Assembly (NCBI GenBank): GCA_016869025.1
Contig: VGFA01000009.1
Location: 24,735-88,734, forward strand
Origin: Armatimonadota bacterium
Lineage (GTDB): Bacteria; Sysuimicrobiota; Sysuimicrobiia; Sysuimicrobiales; Humicultoraceae
Length of the DNA stretch: 64,000 bases
Direction of reading: 5' to 3'
The first letter of the stretch is position 1; every line of letters begins with the position of its first letter. Position numbers and translations under genes: made by a program. Under the pieces are notes generated by a model. That model ran no database searches and was not told the DNA's origin. It worked only from the letters and a program-made list of their open reading frames with translations. This document shows, piece by piece, positions 1 to 8,659 of this stretch.

Positions 1-14
1 TGTGCGGTTGCCAT
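1..14 (-). CDS. Possible first codons of a gene following gcvH (perhaps gcvPA), cut by window edge
   Basis: An ATG on the minus strand at 12-14 begins a reading frame (M-A-T-A) that leaves the window after four codons. It lies 13 nt beyond the gcvH stop. In many bacteria gcvT-gcvH is followed by gcvPA-gcvPB, the glycine decarboxylase subunits, so the position fits. No clear Shine-Dalgarno sequence is visible and four codons cannot identify a protein. Confidence 0.2.
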
Positions 15-27
15 CCAGCAGCGGGAT

Positions 28-414
28 TCACGTCTGCTCTGCCCCTACCAGGGCCCCGTATGCTTCGGCGTCCAGGAGTTGCTCCCACTCGTCGGGGGCG
101 GACATCTCTATCACGACCATCCAGGCAGCCCCGTGCGGGTCTTGGTTGATGGTCTCGGGACCGTCAACCACCGCCTGGTTCACCTCCACGACCCTGCCGG
201 AGACCGGCGCGTAGAGGTCGCTGGCCGCCTTCACAGACTCGATCGCCCCAAACGCCTGCCCGGCGCGCACTTCAGCGCCCACGTTGGGCAGCTCGACGAA
301 GACAATGTCGCTGAGCCGCTCCGCGGCGAATGCTGTTATTCCGATGCGGACCCTGCCGTTCTCCCTCTTGGCCCACTCGTGGTCGCGCGTGTACTTTCGG
401 TCTGTCGGGAACAT
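28..414 (-). CDS. gcvH: Glycine cleavage system H protein
   Basis: This 128-residue protein is the lipoylated shuttle of the glycine cleavage complex. It carries the aminomethyl group from the P protein to the T protein. The lipoate-accepting lysine is K62, in the motif E-S-V-K-A-A-S-D. The N-terminal H-E-W and the C-terminal W-M-V-V-I stretch are typical, and the length matches the family (about 125-130 residues). It follows gcvT by 27 nt on the same strand, so the two are very likely co-transcribed. The P-protein genes would lie beyond the window edge. Confidence 0.96.
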   Translation of the reverse strand: MFPTDRKYTRDHEWAKRENGRVRIGITAFAAERLSDIVFVELPNVGAEVRAGQAFGAIESVKAASDLYAPVSGRVVEVNQAVVDGPETINQDPHGAAWMVVIEMSAPDEWEQLLDAEAYGALVGAEQT

Positions 415-441
415 GCCTCACCTCTCGGGTTGGTTCTCGGT

Positions 442-1560
442 TCAGTCTCTTCTTGGTTCTTGCGTGCGCCGGTAGAACGGCAGCCGAACCACGCGGGCGG
501 GAACCGGCGAGCCCCGGACCGTGATTTCCAGGCCGGTTCCGCGAGCGGCCGCTTCCCTCGGCACATAGCCCATGCCGATCGGGCGGCGGAGCGAAGGCGA
601 GAACGTTCCGCTTGTGACGCCCCCGGCGCGGTCGCCCCCGGCGCGGATCTCGCACCCGTGCCGTGGTATGGCCCTTCCGTACGCCTCGAATCCGACCAGA
701 CGTCTTGCTACGCCCCCTGTGCGCTGGTGCTCCAGCGCCGGCCTGCCTATGAACTCCTCCTTGTCGAACTTCACCGTCCAGGCCAGGGGCGCCTCCAGCG
801 GAGAGGTCGTCTCGTCAATGTCCTGCCCGTAGAGCATCATGCCGGCCTCGAGGCGAAGCGTGTCGCGGGCGCCCAGCCCGACCGGAATCAGCCCGTGCGG
901 CCGACCGGCCTCCACGAGTGCCTCCCAGACTCGGGGCGCGTGGTCCCAGGCCGAGGCGATCTCGAAGCCATCTTCGCCGGTGTATCCTGTCCGCGTGACC
1001 GCCACCGGAACGCCCTGCGCCGCGAGTCCATCGAGGCGGCCAAATGGCCGCAGGCCCGCGAGCGAGGCTCCGGACACCGCTGCGAGCACCGCCTCGGCCC
1101 TGGGCCCCTGCAGGGCCAGGAGGGCCACGCCGTCAGAGATGTCCCGTACCATCGCCGGCGCTGCGTGTTCCTGGATCCAGGCCAGATCTTTGGCTCTGGT
1201 GCCGGCGTTCACTATGAGGAGATACTCCTGTTCGGCCGTGCGGAAGAGGGTCAGGTCGTCAATCACGCCGCCTGCCGGACTACACATCGGGGAGTACAGC
1301 CCTTGGCCCACTGCCAGCGGCCGGGCATCGTTGGTAATCAGCCGCTGCACCGCCGCGAGCGCATGTGGACCTTCGACGAGGATCTCGCCCATGTGCGACA
1401 CGTCAAAGAGCCCGGCGCGCGTGCGCACCGCCAGGTGCTCCTCCACCAGGCCCGCGTACTGCACGGGCATCTCCCATCCCGCGAACGGCACCATCCGGCC
1501 GCCCGCGGCCCGGTGAGCCTCGTAGAGCGAGGTGCGGCGCAGGGCCGCGCCACCAATCAC
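442..1560 (-). CDS. gcvT: Glycine cleavage system T protein (aminomethyltransferase)
   Basis: This 372-residue protein transfers the methylene group from the aminomethyl-lipoyl H protein to tetrahydrofolate and releases ammonia. The N-terminal F-A-G-W-E-M-P segment, the F-D-V-S-H-M-G motif, the R-T-G-Y-T-G-E-D-G-F-E segment and the L-G-A-R-D-T-L-R-L-E-A-G motif are all diagnostic for GcvT. The start is a GTG that overlaps the stop of the upstream phosphoribosyltransferase by 4 nt (GTGA), implying translational coupling. Because the gene is embedded in an operon there is no room for a glycine riboswitch directly upstream. Confidence 0.96.
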   Translation of the reverse strand: MIGGAALRRTSLYEAHRAAGGRMVPFAGWEMPVQYAGLVEEHLAVRTRAGLFDVSHMGEILVEGPHALAAVQRLITNDARPLAVGQGLYSPMCSPAGGVIDDLTLFRTAEQEYLLIVNAGTRAKDLAWIQEHAAPAMVRDISDGVALLALQGPRAEAVLAAVSGASLAGLRPFGRLDGLAAQGVPVAVTRTGYTGEDGFEIASAWDHAPRVWEALVEAGRPHGLIPVGLGARDTLRLEAGMMLYGQDIDETTSPLEAPLAWTVKFDKEEFIGRPALEHQRTGGVARRLVGFEAYGRAIPRHGCEIRAGGDRAGGVTSGTFSPSLRRPIGMGYVPREAAARGTGLEITVRGSPVPARVVRLPFYRRTQEPRRD

Positions 1561-2186
1561 TTCTGCTGTCCTTGCGAGAGAAGCGCAACCACCTCGGCGT
1601 CTTCCACCTGTGTGAAGTCCTCGTAGAACTGCCCGACCGCCTGGAAGAAATCCGGGGCGCTCAAGCAGACCACCTCGTCCGCCTCCCTGGCCATGCGGGC
1701 GACCGACTCAGGAGGTGCAACCGGCACGGCCGCCACCAGGTGGCCCGGCGCCATGGCGCGCACGGCGCGCAGCGCCGCGATGAGGGTGGCGCCGGTTGCG
1801 ATGCCGTCGTCGAGCACGATGACGGTCCGGCCGGCCAAGGATGGGAGTGACCGGCCCCCACGATACGCCTTGACGCGCCTGGCGATCTCAGCGCGCTGCG
1901 CCTCGGTCTCCTGCTCCAGATAGGCCGCGCTCACGCCGTGCGCCATCTCGTCCAGCACGGCCGCGCCGCCTTCGGCCACCGCGCCGATCGCCAGCTCGGG
2001 GTTGTAGGGCGCGCGCAGCTTCCTCGGCACGATCACATCCAGCAGCGCGCCCAGCCGGTCGGCGACCTCCCGGCCCACCACCACTCCGCCTCGCGGCACC
2101 GCGAGAACCACAGGGTCCTGGTCCCGCAGGTGGTCGAGGGCCGCGGCCAGGTGGCGGCCTGCGTCTCGCCTGTTGGTGAAGACCAT
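1557..2186 (-). CDS. Phosphoribosyltransferase-family protein
   Basis: This 209-residue protein has a type I phosphoribosyltransferase fold. The PRPP-binding loop is at about residues 122-135 (V-I-V-L-D-D-G-I-A-T-G-A-T), preceded by an N-terminal P-R-G-G-V motif at about 31-35. It belongs to a group often found as a stand-alone protein or fused to a hydrolase. The acceptor base is not known for this group, so I do not assign a purine or pyrimidine substrate. It overlaps gcvT by 4 nt and lies 13 nt below the DUF4446 gene. Confidence 0.8.
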   Translation of the reverse strand: MVFTNRRDAGRHLAAALDHLRDQDPVVLAVPRGGVVVGREVADRLGALLDVIVPRKLRAPYNPELAIGAVAEGGAAVLDEMAHGVSAAYLEQETEAQRAEIARRVKAYRGGRSLPSLAGRTVIVLDDGIATGATLIAALRAVRAMAPGHLVAAVPVAPPESVARMAREADEVVCLSAPDFFQAVGQFYEDFTQVEDAEVVALLSQGQQK

Positions 2187-2199
2187 GATGGCCGCGCGC

Positions 2200-2658
2200 C
2201 TATGCTTCGTCTATCGCGCGCTGCTCTTCCTCCGATAGGGTATATGTGGACCGTCCGCCGGTCACGGGCTTGGCATACCCGCGCGCGCCATCGCGGTCGT
2301 TGAGCACGCTCAGCACGACCCCGTCCCGGCGCGCGTCCAGCAATGCGAGACTGAAGCTTAGGTGCCCCCCGAGCTCCTTGAAAGCATCGTACCTTACCAG
2401 CCCGGTGTGCTGGAGACTGCGCTGGGCCTGCTCGCCCAGGCGGTCCACACGCCCCCCCAGGTGTTCAATCTGCCGGGCGGCTGCTCCCACCTCGCGCTGG
2501 AGCGCCGCCACCCGCTCCACGAACGCCGGGTCGCCGCCAGCAGCAGCAACCTGCCGCGAGAGCCCCCGGAGCCGCAGGGCCATGGCCACCACCGCGATTA
2601 CAAGCGCTCCGGTGGCCACAAGCAGGTAAAGAATAAGGGAATCAGAGGTCAATGGCAT
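2200..2658 (-). CDS. DUF4446 family protein with one membrane segment
   Basis: This 152-residue protein has an N-terminal hydrophobic segment (about residues 8-28), then a predicted coiled region rich in R, E and Q (about 30-85), and a C-terminal conserved domain with the pattern R-Y-D-A-F-x-E-L-G-G-x-x-S-F-S-L-A-L-L-D and L-S-x-E-E. That C-terminal pattern is characteristic of DUF4446, a family of unknown function often encoded near parAB in Firmicutes. It is probably anchored in the cytoplasmic membrane with the C-terminal domain inside. Confidence 0.75.
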   Translation of the reverse strand: MPLTSDSLILYLLVATGALVIAVVAMALRLRGLSRQVAAAGGDPAFVERVAALQREVGAAARQIEHLGGRVDRLGEQAQRSLQHTGLVRYDAFKELGGHLSFSLALLDARRDGVVLSVLNDRDGARGYAKPVTGGRSTYTLSEEEQRAIDEA

Positions 2659-2726
2659 CTCAGGATTTCGCCTCCAGGATCGGGACTGTTCTCTTCCATA
2701 CCGTCCTGCCTACCTCCTGTTGCCCG

Positions 2727-3443
2727 CTACAGGCCCACGGCGCGCGTCAAGACCCGCAGGTATGGCAGCGCGGCCGTCAGCAGGACGGAGATGACCAGCG
2801 CCGGAAGCATGTTACCAACGCGGACCTTGCGAACCCGGAGGATCCCCAGGCCCAGCCCGATAATCAGGGCGCCGCCGGTGGCGGTGAGCTCGCGCGTCAT
2901 CTCCTGTGTCATGACGCTGTGCACCGCGCCTGCCGCCAGCGTCAGCGCGCCCTGGTAGAGCAGCACCGTACCCGCCGACAGCAGCACGCCGACACCCAGC
3001 GCCGCGCCGATGGCGACCGCCGAGATGCCGTCCAGGAGCGACTTCGTATAGAGAAGCACGGGCGTCTGCCCCAGCCCATCCTGGATCGCGCCGAGCACGG
3101 TCATCGGCCCGACGCAGAACAGCAGACTGCTCGTGACGAACGCCGCCGCCACGGTGTTCTCGTTTGTCTGGGACCCGTACATCCGCTCGGCCCAACGCCC
3201 CAGCGCTTCGATGCCCTCCTCGATGTGGATCGCCTCTCCGATGATTCCCCCGAGCACGAGACTCGCGATTACGATAAGCACGTTGCCGGTCTGCAGCGCC
3301 ATCTGAAAGCCGATAAGCAGGGTGGCCAGGCCGATGCCCGCCATGACCGTCTCGCGCACCCGCTCGGGAAACCGGTGGCGCAGGGCCACCCCTGCCAGCC
3401 CTCCGGCGGTGACGGCCATGGCGTTGACGATCGTGCCTTCCAT
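2727..3443 (-). CDS. DUF554 family integral membrane protein
   Basis: The protein is about 238 residues from the ATG at 3443 and consists mostly of glycine-rich hydrophobic helices, as expected for DUF554 (YdfK-like) proteins, whose function is unknown. The opening M-E-G-T-I-V-N-A-M matches the usual family start. A 13-residue upstream extension in frame would overlap the HD-domain gene and is unlikely to be used. The gap to the upstream HD gene is a single base, so translation is probably coupled. Confidence 0.8.
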   Translation of the reverse strand: MEGTIVNAMAVTAGGLAGVALRHRFPERVRETVMAGIGLATLLIGFQMALQTGNVLIVIASLVLGGIIGEAIHIEEGIEALGRWAERMYGSQTNENTVAAAFVTSSLLFCVGPMTVLGAIQDGLGQTPVLLYTKSLLDGISAVAIGAALGVGVLLSAGTVLLYQGALTLAAGAVHSVMTQEMTRELTATGGALIIGLGLGILRVRKVRVGNMLPALVISVLLTAALPYLRVLTRAVGL

Positions 3444-3444
3444 A

Positions 3445-4035
3445 TCAGACCGCTCCGGCAAGGCCCAGCGCCGGCGCGACATCGCGCATCGCCGCGATCA
3501 CAAGCGTTGTGTGCTCCTCGAACGGCACGCCCAGCGTCTCCGTGGCGCGCAACATCTCGTCCCGGTCCACAGCGCGGGCGAATGCCTTGTCCTTCATCTT
3601 CCTGCGAACGGCCGCGGCATCCACGTCGTCGAGGCTGCGCGAGGGCCGGACGAGCGCAACCGCCACGATGAACCCGGTGAGTTCATCGCAGGCGTGCAGC
3701 GTGTGTTCCATGCGTGACTGCCTGGACACGCCGGTGTAGTCGGCGTGGGAGAGGATCGCCCGGCACACGACCTCGGGATAGCCCATCGCCCGCAGGTGCT
3801 CGACTCCCCGGATCGGGTGTCCGGCGTCCGCGGAAGGAAACCGCTCGTAGTCCATGTCGTGTAGCAGACCCACCATTCCCCAGAGGTCCTCGTCCTCCCC
3901 GAACTGCCTGGCATAAGAGCGCATCGCGGCCTCTACCGCGAGCATGTGCTTGCGCAGGTTTGGGGTGGGCGTCCACTCGCACAGGAGGGCCCAGGCTTCG
4001 TCGCGCGCGGGCAGGCGTACGGCGTCCTCTGTCAT
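3445..4035 (-). CDS. HD-domain phosphohydrolase-like protein
   Basis: This 196-residue protein has an HD metal-binding signature: H30, then H59-D60 in the motif G-L-L-H-D-M-D, then H97. Such proteins usually hydrolyse nucleotides or other phosphoesters, but the substrate cannot be read from sequence. The start ATG at 4035 overlaps the parB stop by 4 nt (ATGA), fixing the start and indicating translational coupling. A longer open frame upstream is only an antisense-free extension through parB and is not coding. Confidence 0.85.
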   Translation of the reverse strand: MTEDAVRLPARDEAWALLCEWTPTPNLRKHMLAVEAAMRSYARQFGEDEDLWGMVGLLHDMDYERFPSADAGHPIRGVEHLRAMGYPEVVCRAILSHADYTGVSRQSRMEHTLHACDELTGFIVAVALVRPSRSLDDVDAAAVRRKMKDKAFARAVDRDEMLRATETLGVPFEEHTTLVIAAMRDVAPALGLAGAV

Positions 4036-4931
4036 CGGGGCTTTCCTCCTTGCCGCGTCAACGCGTCCAGGAGCCGCTCCAGATCCGCGGGCGTGTAGAA
4101 GGTGATCCTGATCTCGCCGGAGCCGTTCCGCCGCAGCCGTAGGCGCACCTGGGTTCCCAGCGCGTCTTGGAGGCGTTGTTGAATAATATTGATCTCTCCT
4201 GCGTCTCGGCGGGCGCGCGCCGGTATTCCACGTGAAATAGCGCGCGGGCGGGCCCGAGATTCGGTCTCCCTGACCGAGAGGCCCTTCGCCTCCACTTCCT
4301 TCCAGACAGCCAGGAGGCGGCGCGGGTCCTCTATCGCCAGCAAGGCCCGGGCATGACCTTCGGTGATACGCCCTGCCGTGAGCGAGGCCTGAACCTCGGC
4401 GGGAAGAGTCAGCAGGCGCAGGGTGTTCGCTACCGAGGGCTGGCTCCTGCCAACCCGGCGGGCCACGGCCTCCTGGGTGAGGTGGAACTCGTCCTGGAGG
4501 CGCCGGTAGGCGGTTGCGCGCTCCATCGGGTTGAGGTTCTCGCGCTGCAGGTTCTCGACAAGCGCTGCCTCTAGGGCGCCGCGGTCGTCCAGGTGGCGCA
4601 CCAGGGCAGGCACGGTCCTCAACCCGGCAGCGGCCGCGGCCCGCCACCTGCGCTCCCCGGCGACCAGCTCGTAGCCGTCCGGCATGGGCCTTACCAGCAC
4701 GGGCTGCAGCACGCCGTGCTCCCGGATGGATGCGCCCATCTCCGCCAGGGACTCCTCGTCAAATCCAGTACGGGGCTGCATGCGGTTAGGCCGGATCCTG
4801 TCTATCGGCAGCTCGATGGCTCCGGATGGGGCCTCTGGTCCGGCTCCGGGGATCAGGGCTCCCAGCCCGCGGCCCAGGGCGCGCCGCGGAGAATGCGCCG
4901 GGTCAGGGGCTTGGCGTTCAGTGTCGGCCAC
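4032..4931 (-). CDS. parB: Chromosome partitioning protein ParB (CTPase, parS-binding)
   Basis: This 299-residue protein loads on parS near the origin and spreads as a CTP-gated clamp. The start [11 protein letters not shown] is the typical ParB N-terminus that interacts with ParA. The G-E-R-R-W-R motif (about 92-97) belongs to the CTP-binding domain. A helix-turn-helix follows at about 150-175 and a dimerisation domain ends the protein. The GTG start overlaps the parA stop region by 14 nt. A parS-like site lies inside this gene at 4224-4239, as in the Bacillus homologue spo0J. Confidence 0.96.
   Translation of the reverse strand: MADTERQAPDPAHSPRRALGRGLGALIPGAGPEAPSGAIELPIDRIRPNRMQPRTGFDEESLAEMGASIREHGVLQPVLVRPMPDGYELVAGERRWRAAAAAGLRTVPALVRHLDDRGALEAALVENLQRENLNPMERATAYRRLQDEFHLTQEAVARRVGRSQPSVANTLRLLTLPAEVQASLTAGRITEGHARALLAIEDPRRLLAVWKEVEAKGLSVRETESRARPRAISRGIPARARRDAGEINIIQQRLQDALGTQVRLRLRRNGSGEIRITFYTPADLERLLDALTRQGGKPR
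4224..4239. promoter_or_regulatory. Candidate parS site inside parB
   Basis: The 16-bp sequence TATTCCACGTGAAATA matches the bacterial parS consensus TGTTTCACGTGAAACA at 13 of 16 positions, including the invariant central CACGTG, and is itself palindromic except for one position per arm. It lies about 4.4 kb from the first DnaA-box cluster, inside parB. A second copy was not seen by eye in this window. Confidence 0.75.
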
Positions 4932-5679
4932 GCTGTATCACCTCCTGGCACAGCGCCCGGTAGGCCTGGGCGCCGCGCGAGCCGGGATCGTACAGCGTGA
5001 TCGGCTTGCCGTGGCTGGGCGCCTCGGCCAGACGCACGCTGCGCGGAATGACACTCTGATAGACGCGCTCACCGAAGAACCGCCGGACTTCGCCGGCGAC
5101 CTGATCGGAGAGGTTGGTCCGGGAATCAAACATCGTCAGCAGCACGCCGCTGATCTCGAGGCCCTGGTTCAGGTGCCTCTGCACCAGCTCGATCGAGCGG
5201 AGAAGCTGTTTCAGCCCCTCCAGCGCGTAGTACTCGCACTGAATCGGTATGAGGACCTCGGTTGCCGCGGCGAGCGCGTTGATCGTCAGCAGTCCCATGG
5301 CCGGAGGGCAGTCCAGCAGGATTAGCGGGTAGTCGGCCGTGCCCAGCGCGCCCCGGAGCCGGGCCTCCGGCCCCTGCGTGCCTGCCAGCTCAACCTCCAC
5401 CCCGGCCATGTGGATACTGCTGGGCGCAACGTACAGTCCTGGAACCTCCGCGGCTACCACTATCTCCTCCAGGGCCGCGCCGTTCATCAGCACGTCATAC
5501 GTGGAGGCGGAGTGGGGGCTCCTCTCGATGCCCAGGCCGCTGGTTGCGTTGGCTTGCGGGTCCAGGTCCACCAGGAGCGTCCGGAATCCTTCGGCTGCCA
5601 GGCACGCGCCCAGGTTGACGGCCGTCGTGGACTTGCCGACGCCGCCTTTCTGGTTGACTATCGCGATGATCCTTCGCAC
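4918..5679 (-). CDS. parA: Chromosome partitioning ATPase ParA/Soj
   Basis: This 253-residue Walker-type ATPase works with ParB in origin segregation and, as Soj, can act on DnaA. The deviant Walker A motif K-G-G-V-G-K-S is at residues 11-17. The D-L-D-P-Q-A-N motif and the D-C-P-P motif follow in the expected order. The GTG start lies inside the 3' end of rsmG (22-nt overlap) and the stop overlaps parB by 14 nt, so the three genes are translationally linked. Confidence 0.96.
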   Translation of the reverse strand: MRRIIAIVNQKGGVGKSTTAVNLGACLAAEGFRTLLVDLDPQANATSGLGIERSPHSASTYDVLMNGAALEEIVVAAEVPGLYVAPSSIHMAGVEVELAGTQGPEARLRGALGTADYPLILLDCPPAMGLLTINALAAATEVLIPIQCEYYALEGLKQLLRSIELVQRHLNQGLEISGVLLTMFDSRTNLSDQVAGEVRRFFGERVYQSVIPRSVRLAEAPSHGKPITLYDPGSRGAQAYRALCQEVIQRGRH

Positions 5680-6446
5680 GGCCCCTCGGGTGGATGCTTC
5701 AACGCCGCGGCCGGCCCTTCCCCCTTGCGGGGCGGGGGGGCGCCCAGGCGGCGCCCGCTACGCGGGAACTCCGGAGGCGTCGGGCGCTGTTTGCGCAGCA
5801 CCAGGGCCGCGCGCAGCCGGTTGGTGGTGGGAAGGGTGCCGAGCGAGCAGGACTCAACCTCCCCTCCCAGCGCCCCCACGAGCCGGCTCGCTGCGCTGGC
5901 CTCCTCAGCAACCTTTGGGCCCCTGAGGAGTACTGCCGCGCCTCCGGGCTCCACCAATGGAAGAGTGAGTTCGCAGGTCGCGCCCAGATGGGCTGTCGCG
6001 CGCGAGACGGCCAGGCCAAATGCCTCCCGAAAGCCCTGCTCGCGGCCGAGCGCCTCTGCCCGCGCCCAGCGGATCTCAACATCCGGAAGGTCGAGCGCTA
6101 CCCGGAGGTGCTCGAGAAAAGCAACGCGCCGCCTGGAGGCCTCGACCAGCACAATGCGCAGGTCCGGCCGGACTATCTTCATCGGGACGCCAGGGAATCC
6201 GGCGCCCGACCCCACGTCCACGACCCTGCACCCGGGCGGCACAACGCAGGCCTTTAGCGGGAGCAGTGAGTCCAGGAGGTGCAGGCCCTCCAGCTCGTCG
6301 GCGCTGGTGGCGGCGGTCAAGTTCAGCCGCCCCTTCCATGAGAGCAGCTGCTGCAGGAAACGCTCGAATCGGTCAAGGGCGGCGGGGGCCAGTGCGATGC
6401 CGAGCAGCGTGGTGCCTGACTGCAGGCGCGCGAGTCGCGTGGTCAC
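5658..6446 (-). CDS. rsmG: 16S rRNA (guanine-N7) methyltransferase RsmG (GidB)
   Basis: This 262-residue SAM-dependent methyltransferase modifies the 530 loop guanine of 16S rRNA. It shows N-L-T-A in the N-terminal part, the SAM-binding motif [13 protein letters not shown], and the later S-R-A motif. The C-terminal 40 residues are proline- and arginine-rich and not typical of the family. They read over the start of parA and may simply be a degenerate tail. The start is a GTG overlapping the jag stop by 4 nt. Confidence 0.94.
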   Translation of the reverse strand: MTTRLARLQSGTTLLGIALAPAALDRFERFLQQLLSWKGRLNLTAATSADELEGLHLLDSLLPLKACVVPPGCRVVDVGSGAGFPGVPMKIVRPDLRIVLVEASRRRVAFLEHLRVALDLPDVEIRWARAEALGREQGFREAFGLAVSRATAHLGATCELTLPLVEPGGAAVLLRGPKVAEEASAASRLVGALGGEVESCSLGTLPTTNRLRAALVLRKQRPTPPEFPRSGRRLGAPPPRKGEGPAAALKHPPEGPCEGSSR

Positions 6447-7114
6447 TCCTCGTGCGCTGGCTCGCTCCCCGCGTCGGCGGTGCGGCGGGGATCCTCGGCG
6501 GCGCGCGGCAGCACCACAACGTGGCGCGCGTCGTCTTCCCCCTGGCTGCTCGTGGTAACCCTGGCATCGTCCTTGAGCATCAGGTGGGCAGACCTGCGGT
6601 CGCGGGCGCTCATGGGCGCCAGGGCGACCGGCGTGCCTTCGCTGGCCGCGCGCTCGGCGGCGCGGCGGGCCGCCTCCTGCACCTCTCGCTCCCGGCGCAT
6701 GCGGTAGCCCATGGCATCCACGCCCAGGTGAATCTTGCGCCCGAACAGCCGCTGCATATGAAGGCCCGCGATCATCTCTAGGGCGTCCAGCGCGCGGCCG
6801 TCCCTGCCGACCAGCCCGGCCAGGGTGCGGCCCTGCAATGTTGCCATAAGGCCGTCAGGGGCCTCTTCGATGCTCACGGTGGCCGGGAAGCCCATGAGCC
6901 GGGCGATCTCTGCTATGAGCGCTCCCAGGGTGTCGGCGGCGCCGGGCCGCATGGTGATCCGAACGCGCGCCTCTCTTCCTCCGAAGCCCAGCAGGGCCGC
7001 CTTGGGCTCCTGGAGGATCTCGACGTCCACCTCGCTCCGCGTGACGCCGAGCAGGGCGAGCGCCTTCTCCACGGCCTCATCAACGGTGCGTCCCGAGGCC
7101 TCCGCGGAGGTCAT
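6443..7114 (-). CDS. jag: RNA-binding protein Jag/KhpB (Jag_N, KH and R3H domains)
   Basis: This 223-residue protein has the Jag N-terminal domain (about 1-60, containing G-F-G-G-R-E-A-R-V), a KH domain with G-R-D-G-R-A-L-D, and a C-terminal R3H domain marked by R-D-R-R-S-A-H. It binds RNA and, in Gram-positive relatives, acts with KhpA. The ATG at 7114 overlaps the yidC stop by 4 nt (ATGA). A longer upstream frame would run through yidC and is rejected. Coupling to yidC is the usual arrangement. Confidence 0.93.
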   Translation of the reverse strand: MTSAEASGRTVDEAVEKALALLGVTRSEVDVEILQEPKAALLGFGGREARVRITMRPGAADTLGALIAEIARLMGFPATVSIEEAPDGLMATLQGRTLAGLVGRDGRALDALEMIAGLHMQRLFGRKIHLGVDAMGYRMRREREVQEAARRAAERAASEGTPVALAPMSARDRRSAHLMLKDDARVTTSSQGEDDARHVVVLPRAAEDPRRTADAGSEPAHEE

Positions 7115-7821
7115 CGGTCGTCCTGGGCTCCGGGCTTGCGCTTGGCCTTCGCAGCCGCGGTGGGCTGCCGGGGTGGGGCTACCTTCACCGGGCGCGGGGG
7201 CCCGATCACGATGAAGTACTCCGCGATGTAGGCCACCGTGGAAGAGATCCAGTACACGGAAAGGCCAAGTGGGAACTGCGTGGAGAACCATGCGATCATA
7301 ATCGGCATAAAAATAAACATCTTGGCCTGTTGTGGATCAGTGATGGACATCTTCTGCTGGTAGTAGGTAGTCAGGCCGCTCAGGACTGGGATCAGGATCA
7401 GCAGGGGGTTGTCGAGGAACACCTGGACCGGCCAGGGGTGGGCCTCCAGGGGCAGCCCGAACAGCTTCTCCCCGCCGAACAGCCCCGGCTTTCTCAGGAG
7501 CGCGAAGAGGGCGTACAGCACCGGCAGTTGCAGCAGGAGGGGCAGACACCCGCCCAGCGGGTTTACCTTGTGCGCGCGATAGAGGTTCATCACCTCGGCG
7601 TTCAGTTGTTTGGGGTCTTCCTTGTACTTGCGCCGCAGGACCTCCATCTGCGGCGCCAGGGCCTGCATCGCCTTCATGGATCCAAGTTGCTTGCGCGTCA
7701 GGGGGTGCAGGACGAGCTTGATCGCGATCGTCAGCAGCACGATTGCCGCCACGTAGTTCTGGGTGACGCCGTGGAAGGCCTGGAGCACGCTCTGCAGCAG
7801 CGTCACAATGGCTTCAAACAC
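7111..7821 (-). CDS. yidC: Membrane protein insertase YidC/Oxa1
   Basis: This 236-residue insertase has about five transmembrane segments and lacks the large periplasmic P1 domain of proteobacterial YidC, so it is the short Gram-positive/Oxa1 type. The cytoplasmic K-Q-L-G-S-M-K-A-M region and the N-P-L-G-G-C-L-P-L-L-L-Q-L-P motif are diagnostic. No lipobox is present. The GTG start lies 18 nt after yidD. It works with SecYEG or alone to insert membrane proteins. Confidence 0.95.
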   Translation of the reverse strand: MFEAIVTLLQSVLQAFHGVTQNYVAAIVLLTIAIKLVLHPLTRKQLGSMKAMQALAPQMEVLRRKYKEDPKQLNAEVMNLYRAHKVNPLGGCLPLLLQLPVLYALFALLRKPGLFGGEKLFGLPLEAHPWPVQVFLDNPLLILIPVLSGLTTYYQQKMSITDPQQAKMFIFMPIMIAWFSTQFPLGLSVYWISSTVAYIAEYFIVIGPPRPVKVAPPRQPTAAAKAKRKPGAQDDR

Positions 7822-7839
7822 GCGATGTCCTCCTCTTGC

Positions 7840-8052
7840 TCATCTTGGAACAGGATCGTGTCCGCCTGGATGGAACGGATGGCAGCGGGCGATTCGCCGC
7901 ACCACGAGCGGCAGCCCCCGCAGCGCGCCGTGGCGCTCGATTGCCTCGGCCGCATACTCCGAACAGGAGGGATAGAAACGGCAGGCGCGCGGCAGCAGGG
8001 GGGAGAGAAACCGTCTGTATGCCGCGATCACGGCGAGCAGGATCCGCGTCAT
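7840..8052 (-). CDS. yidD: Membrane protein insertion efficiency factor YidD
   Basis: This 70-residue protein has the strong YidD signature [14 protein letters not shown], followed by [18 protein letters not shown]. It assists YidC-dependent insertion through an amphipathic N-terminal helix. The ATG at 8052 overlaps the rnpA stop by 4 nt (ATGA). The arrangement rpmH-rnpA-yidD-yidC is conserved across bacteria. Confidence 0.96.
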   Translation of the reverse strand: MTRILLAVIAAYRRFLSPLLPRACRFYPSCSEYAAEAIERHGALRGLPLVVRRIARCHPFHPGGHDPVPR

Positions 8053-8411
8053 CTGCCACTCTCCTCCGCCGCGCGGGCCATCCCGGCCCGGTCCAGGGCA
8101 ATGCCCACGGCACCGCGAAGATCGGCGTATCTCGCCGCTGCTGCTGCCCGGCGAGGAACCACCACCATGTCCGCGCCGGCGCGGATGCGCGATTGCTCGG
8201 CACGGACCGCCTCACGCAGCCGCCGCCGGATGCGGTTGCGCGCAACGGCGCCGCCGAACCGCCTGCTCACGACCAGGCCCAGGCGCACGCGCTCGGTGCC
8301 GTTGGGCCGGGCGTGCAGGACGAGCAGCGCGGTCGTGCAGCGGGATCCTTCGCGATACACGCGGCGAAAGTCTTCCTCTCGGGACAAGCGGCCAATACTG
8401 TGGGTGAGCAC
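8049..8411 (-). CDS. rnpA: Ribonuclease P protein component
   Basis: This 120-residue basic protein is the protein subunit of RNase P, which matures the 5' ends of tRNAs. It shows the family pattern [24 protein letters not shown], a near-exact match to the RNR motif region. The GTG start is 9 nt after the rpmH stop, with a G-rich ribosome binding site inside the rpmH end. Confidence 0.95.
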   Translation of the reverse strand: MLTHSIGRLSREEDFRRVYREGSRCTTALLVLHARPNGTERVRLGLVVSRRFGGAVARNRIRRRLREAVRAEQSRIRAGADMVVVPRRAAAAARYADLRGAVGIALDRAGMARAAEESGR

Positions 8412-8420
8412 AACAGCGCC

Positions 8421-8561
8421 CTACCCGGAGACGGTCAGCCGGTGCCTCCCCTTCGCCCGCCGGCGCTTCAGCGTCTGGCGCCCGCCCGGTGTGCGCATCC
8501 GCGCGCGAAAGCCGTGTACGCGCCCGCGCTTCCGCTTCTTCGGTTGAAATGTTCGCTTCAC
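8421..8561 (-). CDS. rpmH: 50S ribosomal protein L34
   Basis: This 46-residue protein starts [12 protein letters not shown] (GTG start at 8559-8561), continues with H-G-F-R-A-R-M and ends R-L-T-V-S-G, a textbook L34. It is too short for most gene callers. A strong ribosome binding site (GGAGGG) precedes the GTG by about 8 nt. It is the first gene of the minus-strand operon that leaves the origin region. Confidence 0.97.
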   Translation of the reverse strand: MKRTFQPKKRKRGRVHGFRARMRTPGGRQTLKRRRAKGRHRLTVSG

Positions 8562-8590
8562 TTGGGGACCCTCCACTACACAACAGGCCC

Positions 8591-8619
8591 ACTATAGCAC
8601 AGCCCCTTTGCCGCGGCAA
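8591..8619 (-). promoter_or_regulatory. Sigma70-type promoter of rpmH
   Basis: On the minus strand a -35 box TTGCCG (8614-8619) and a -10 box TATAGT (8591-8596) are separated by exactly 17 nt. Transcription would begin about 8584, giving a leader of about 20 nt that contains the rpmH ribosome binding site. Confidence 0.7.
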
Positions 8620-8659
8620 CGCGCGTTTGGCGCCGCATCGCAGCGTCCTGGGCATACCC

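Noticed and set aside
442..1560. Glycine riboswitch upstream of gcvT
   Set aside because: The gcvT start overlaps the upstream gene by 4 nt and no riboswitch-like leader is visible.
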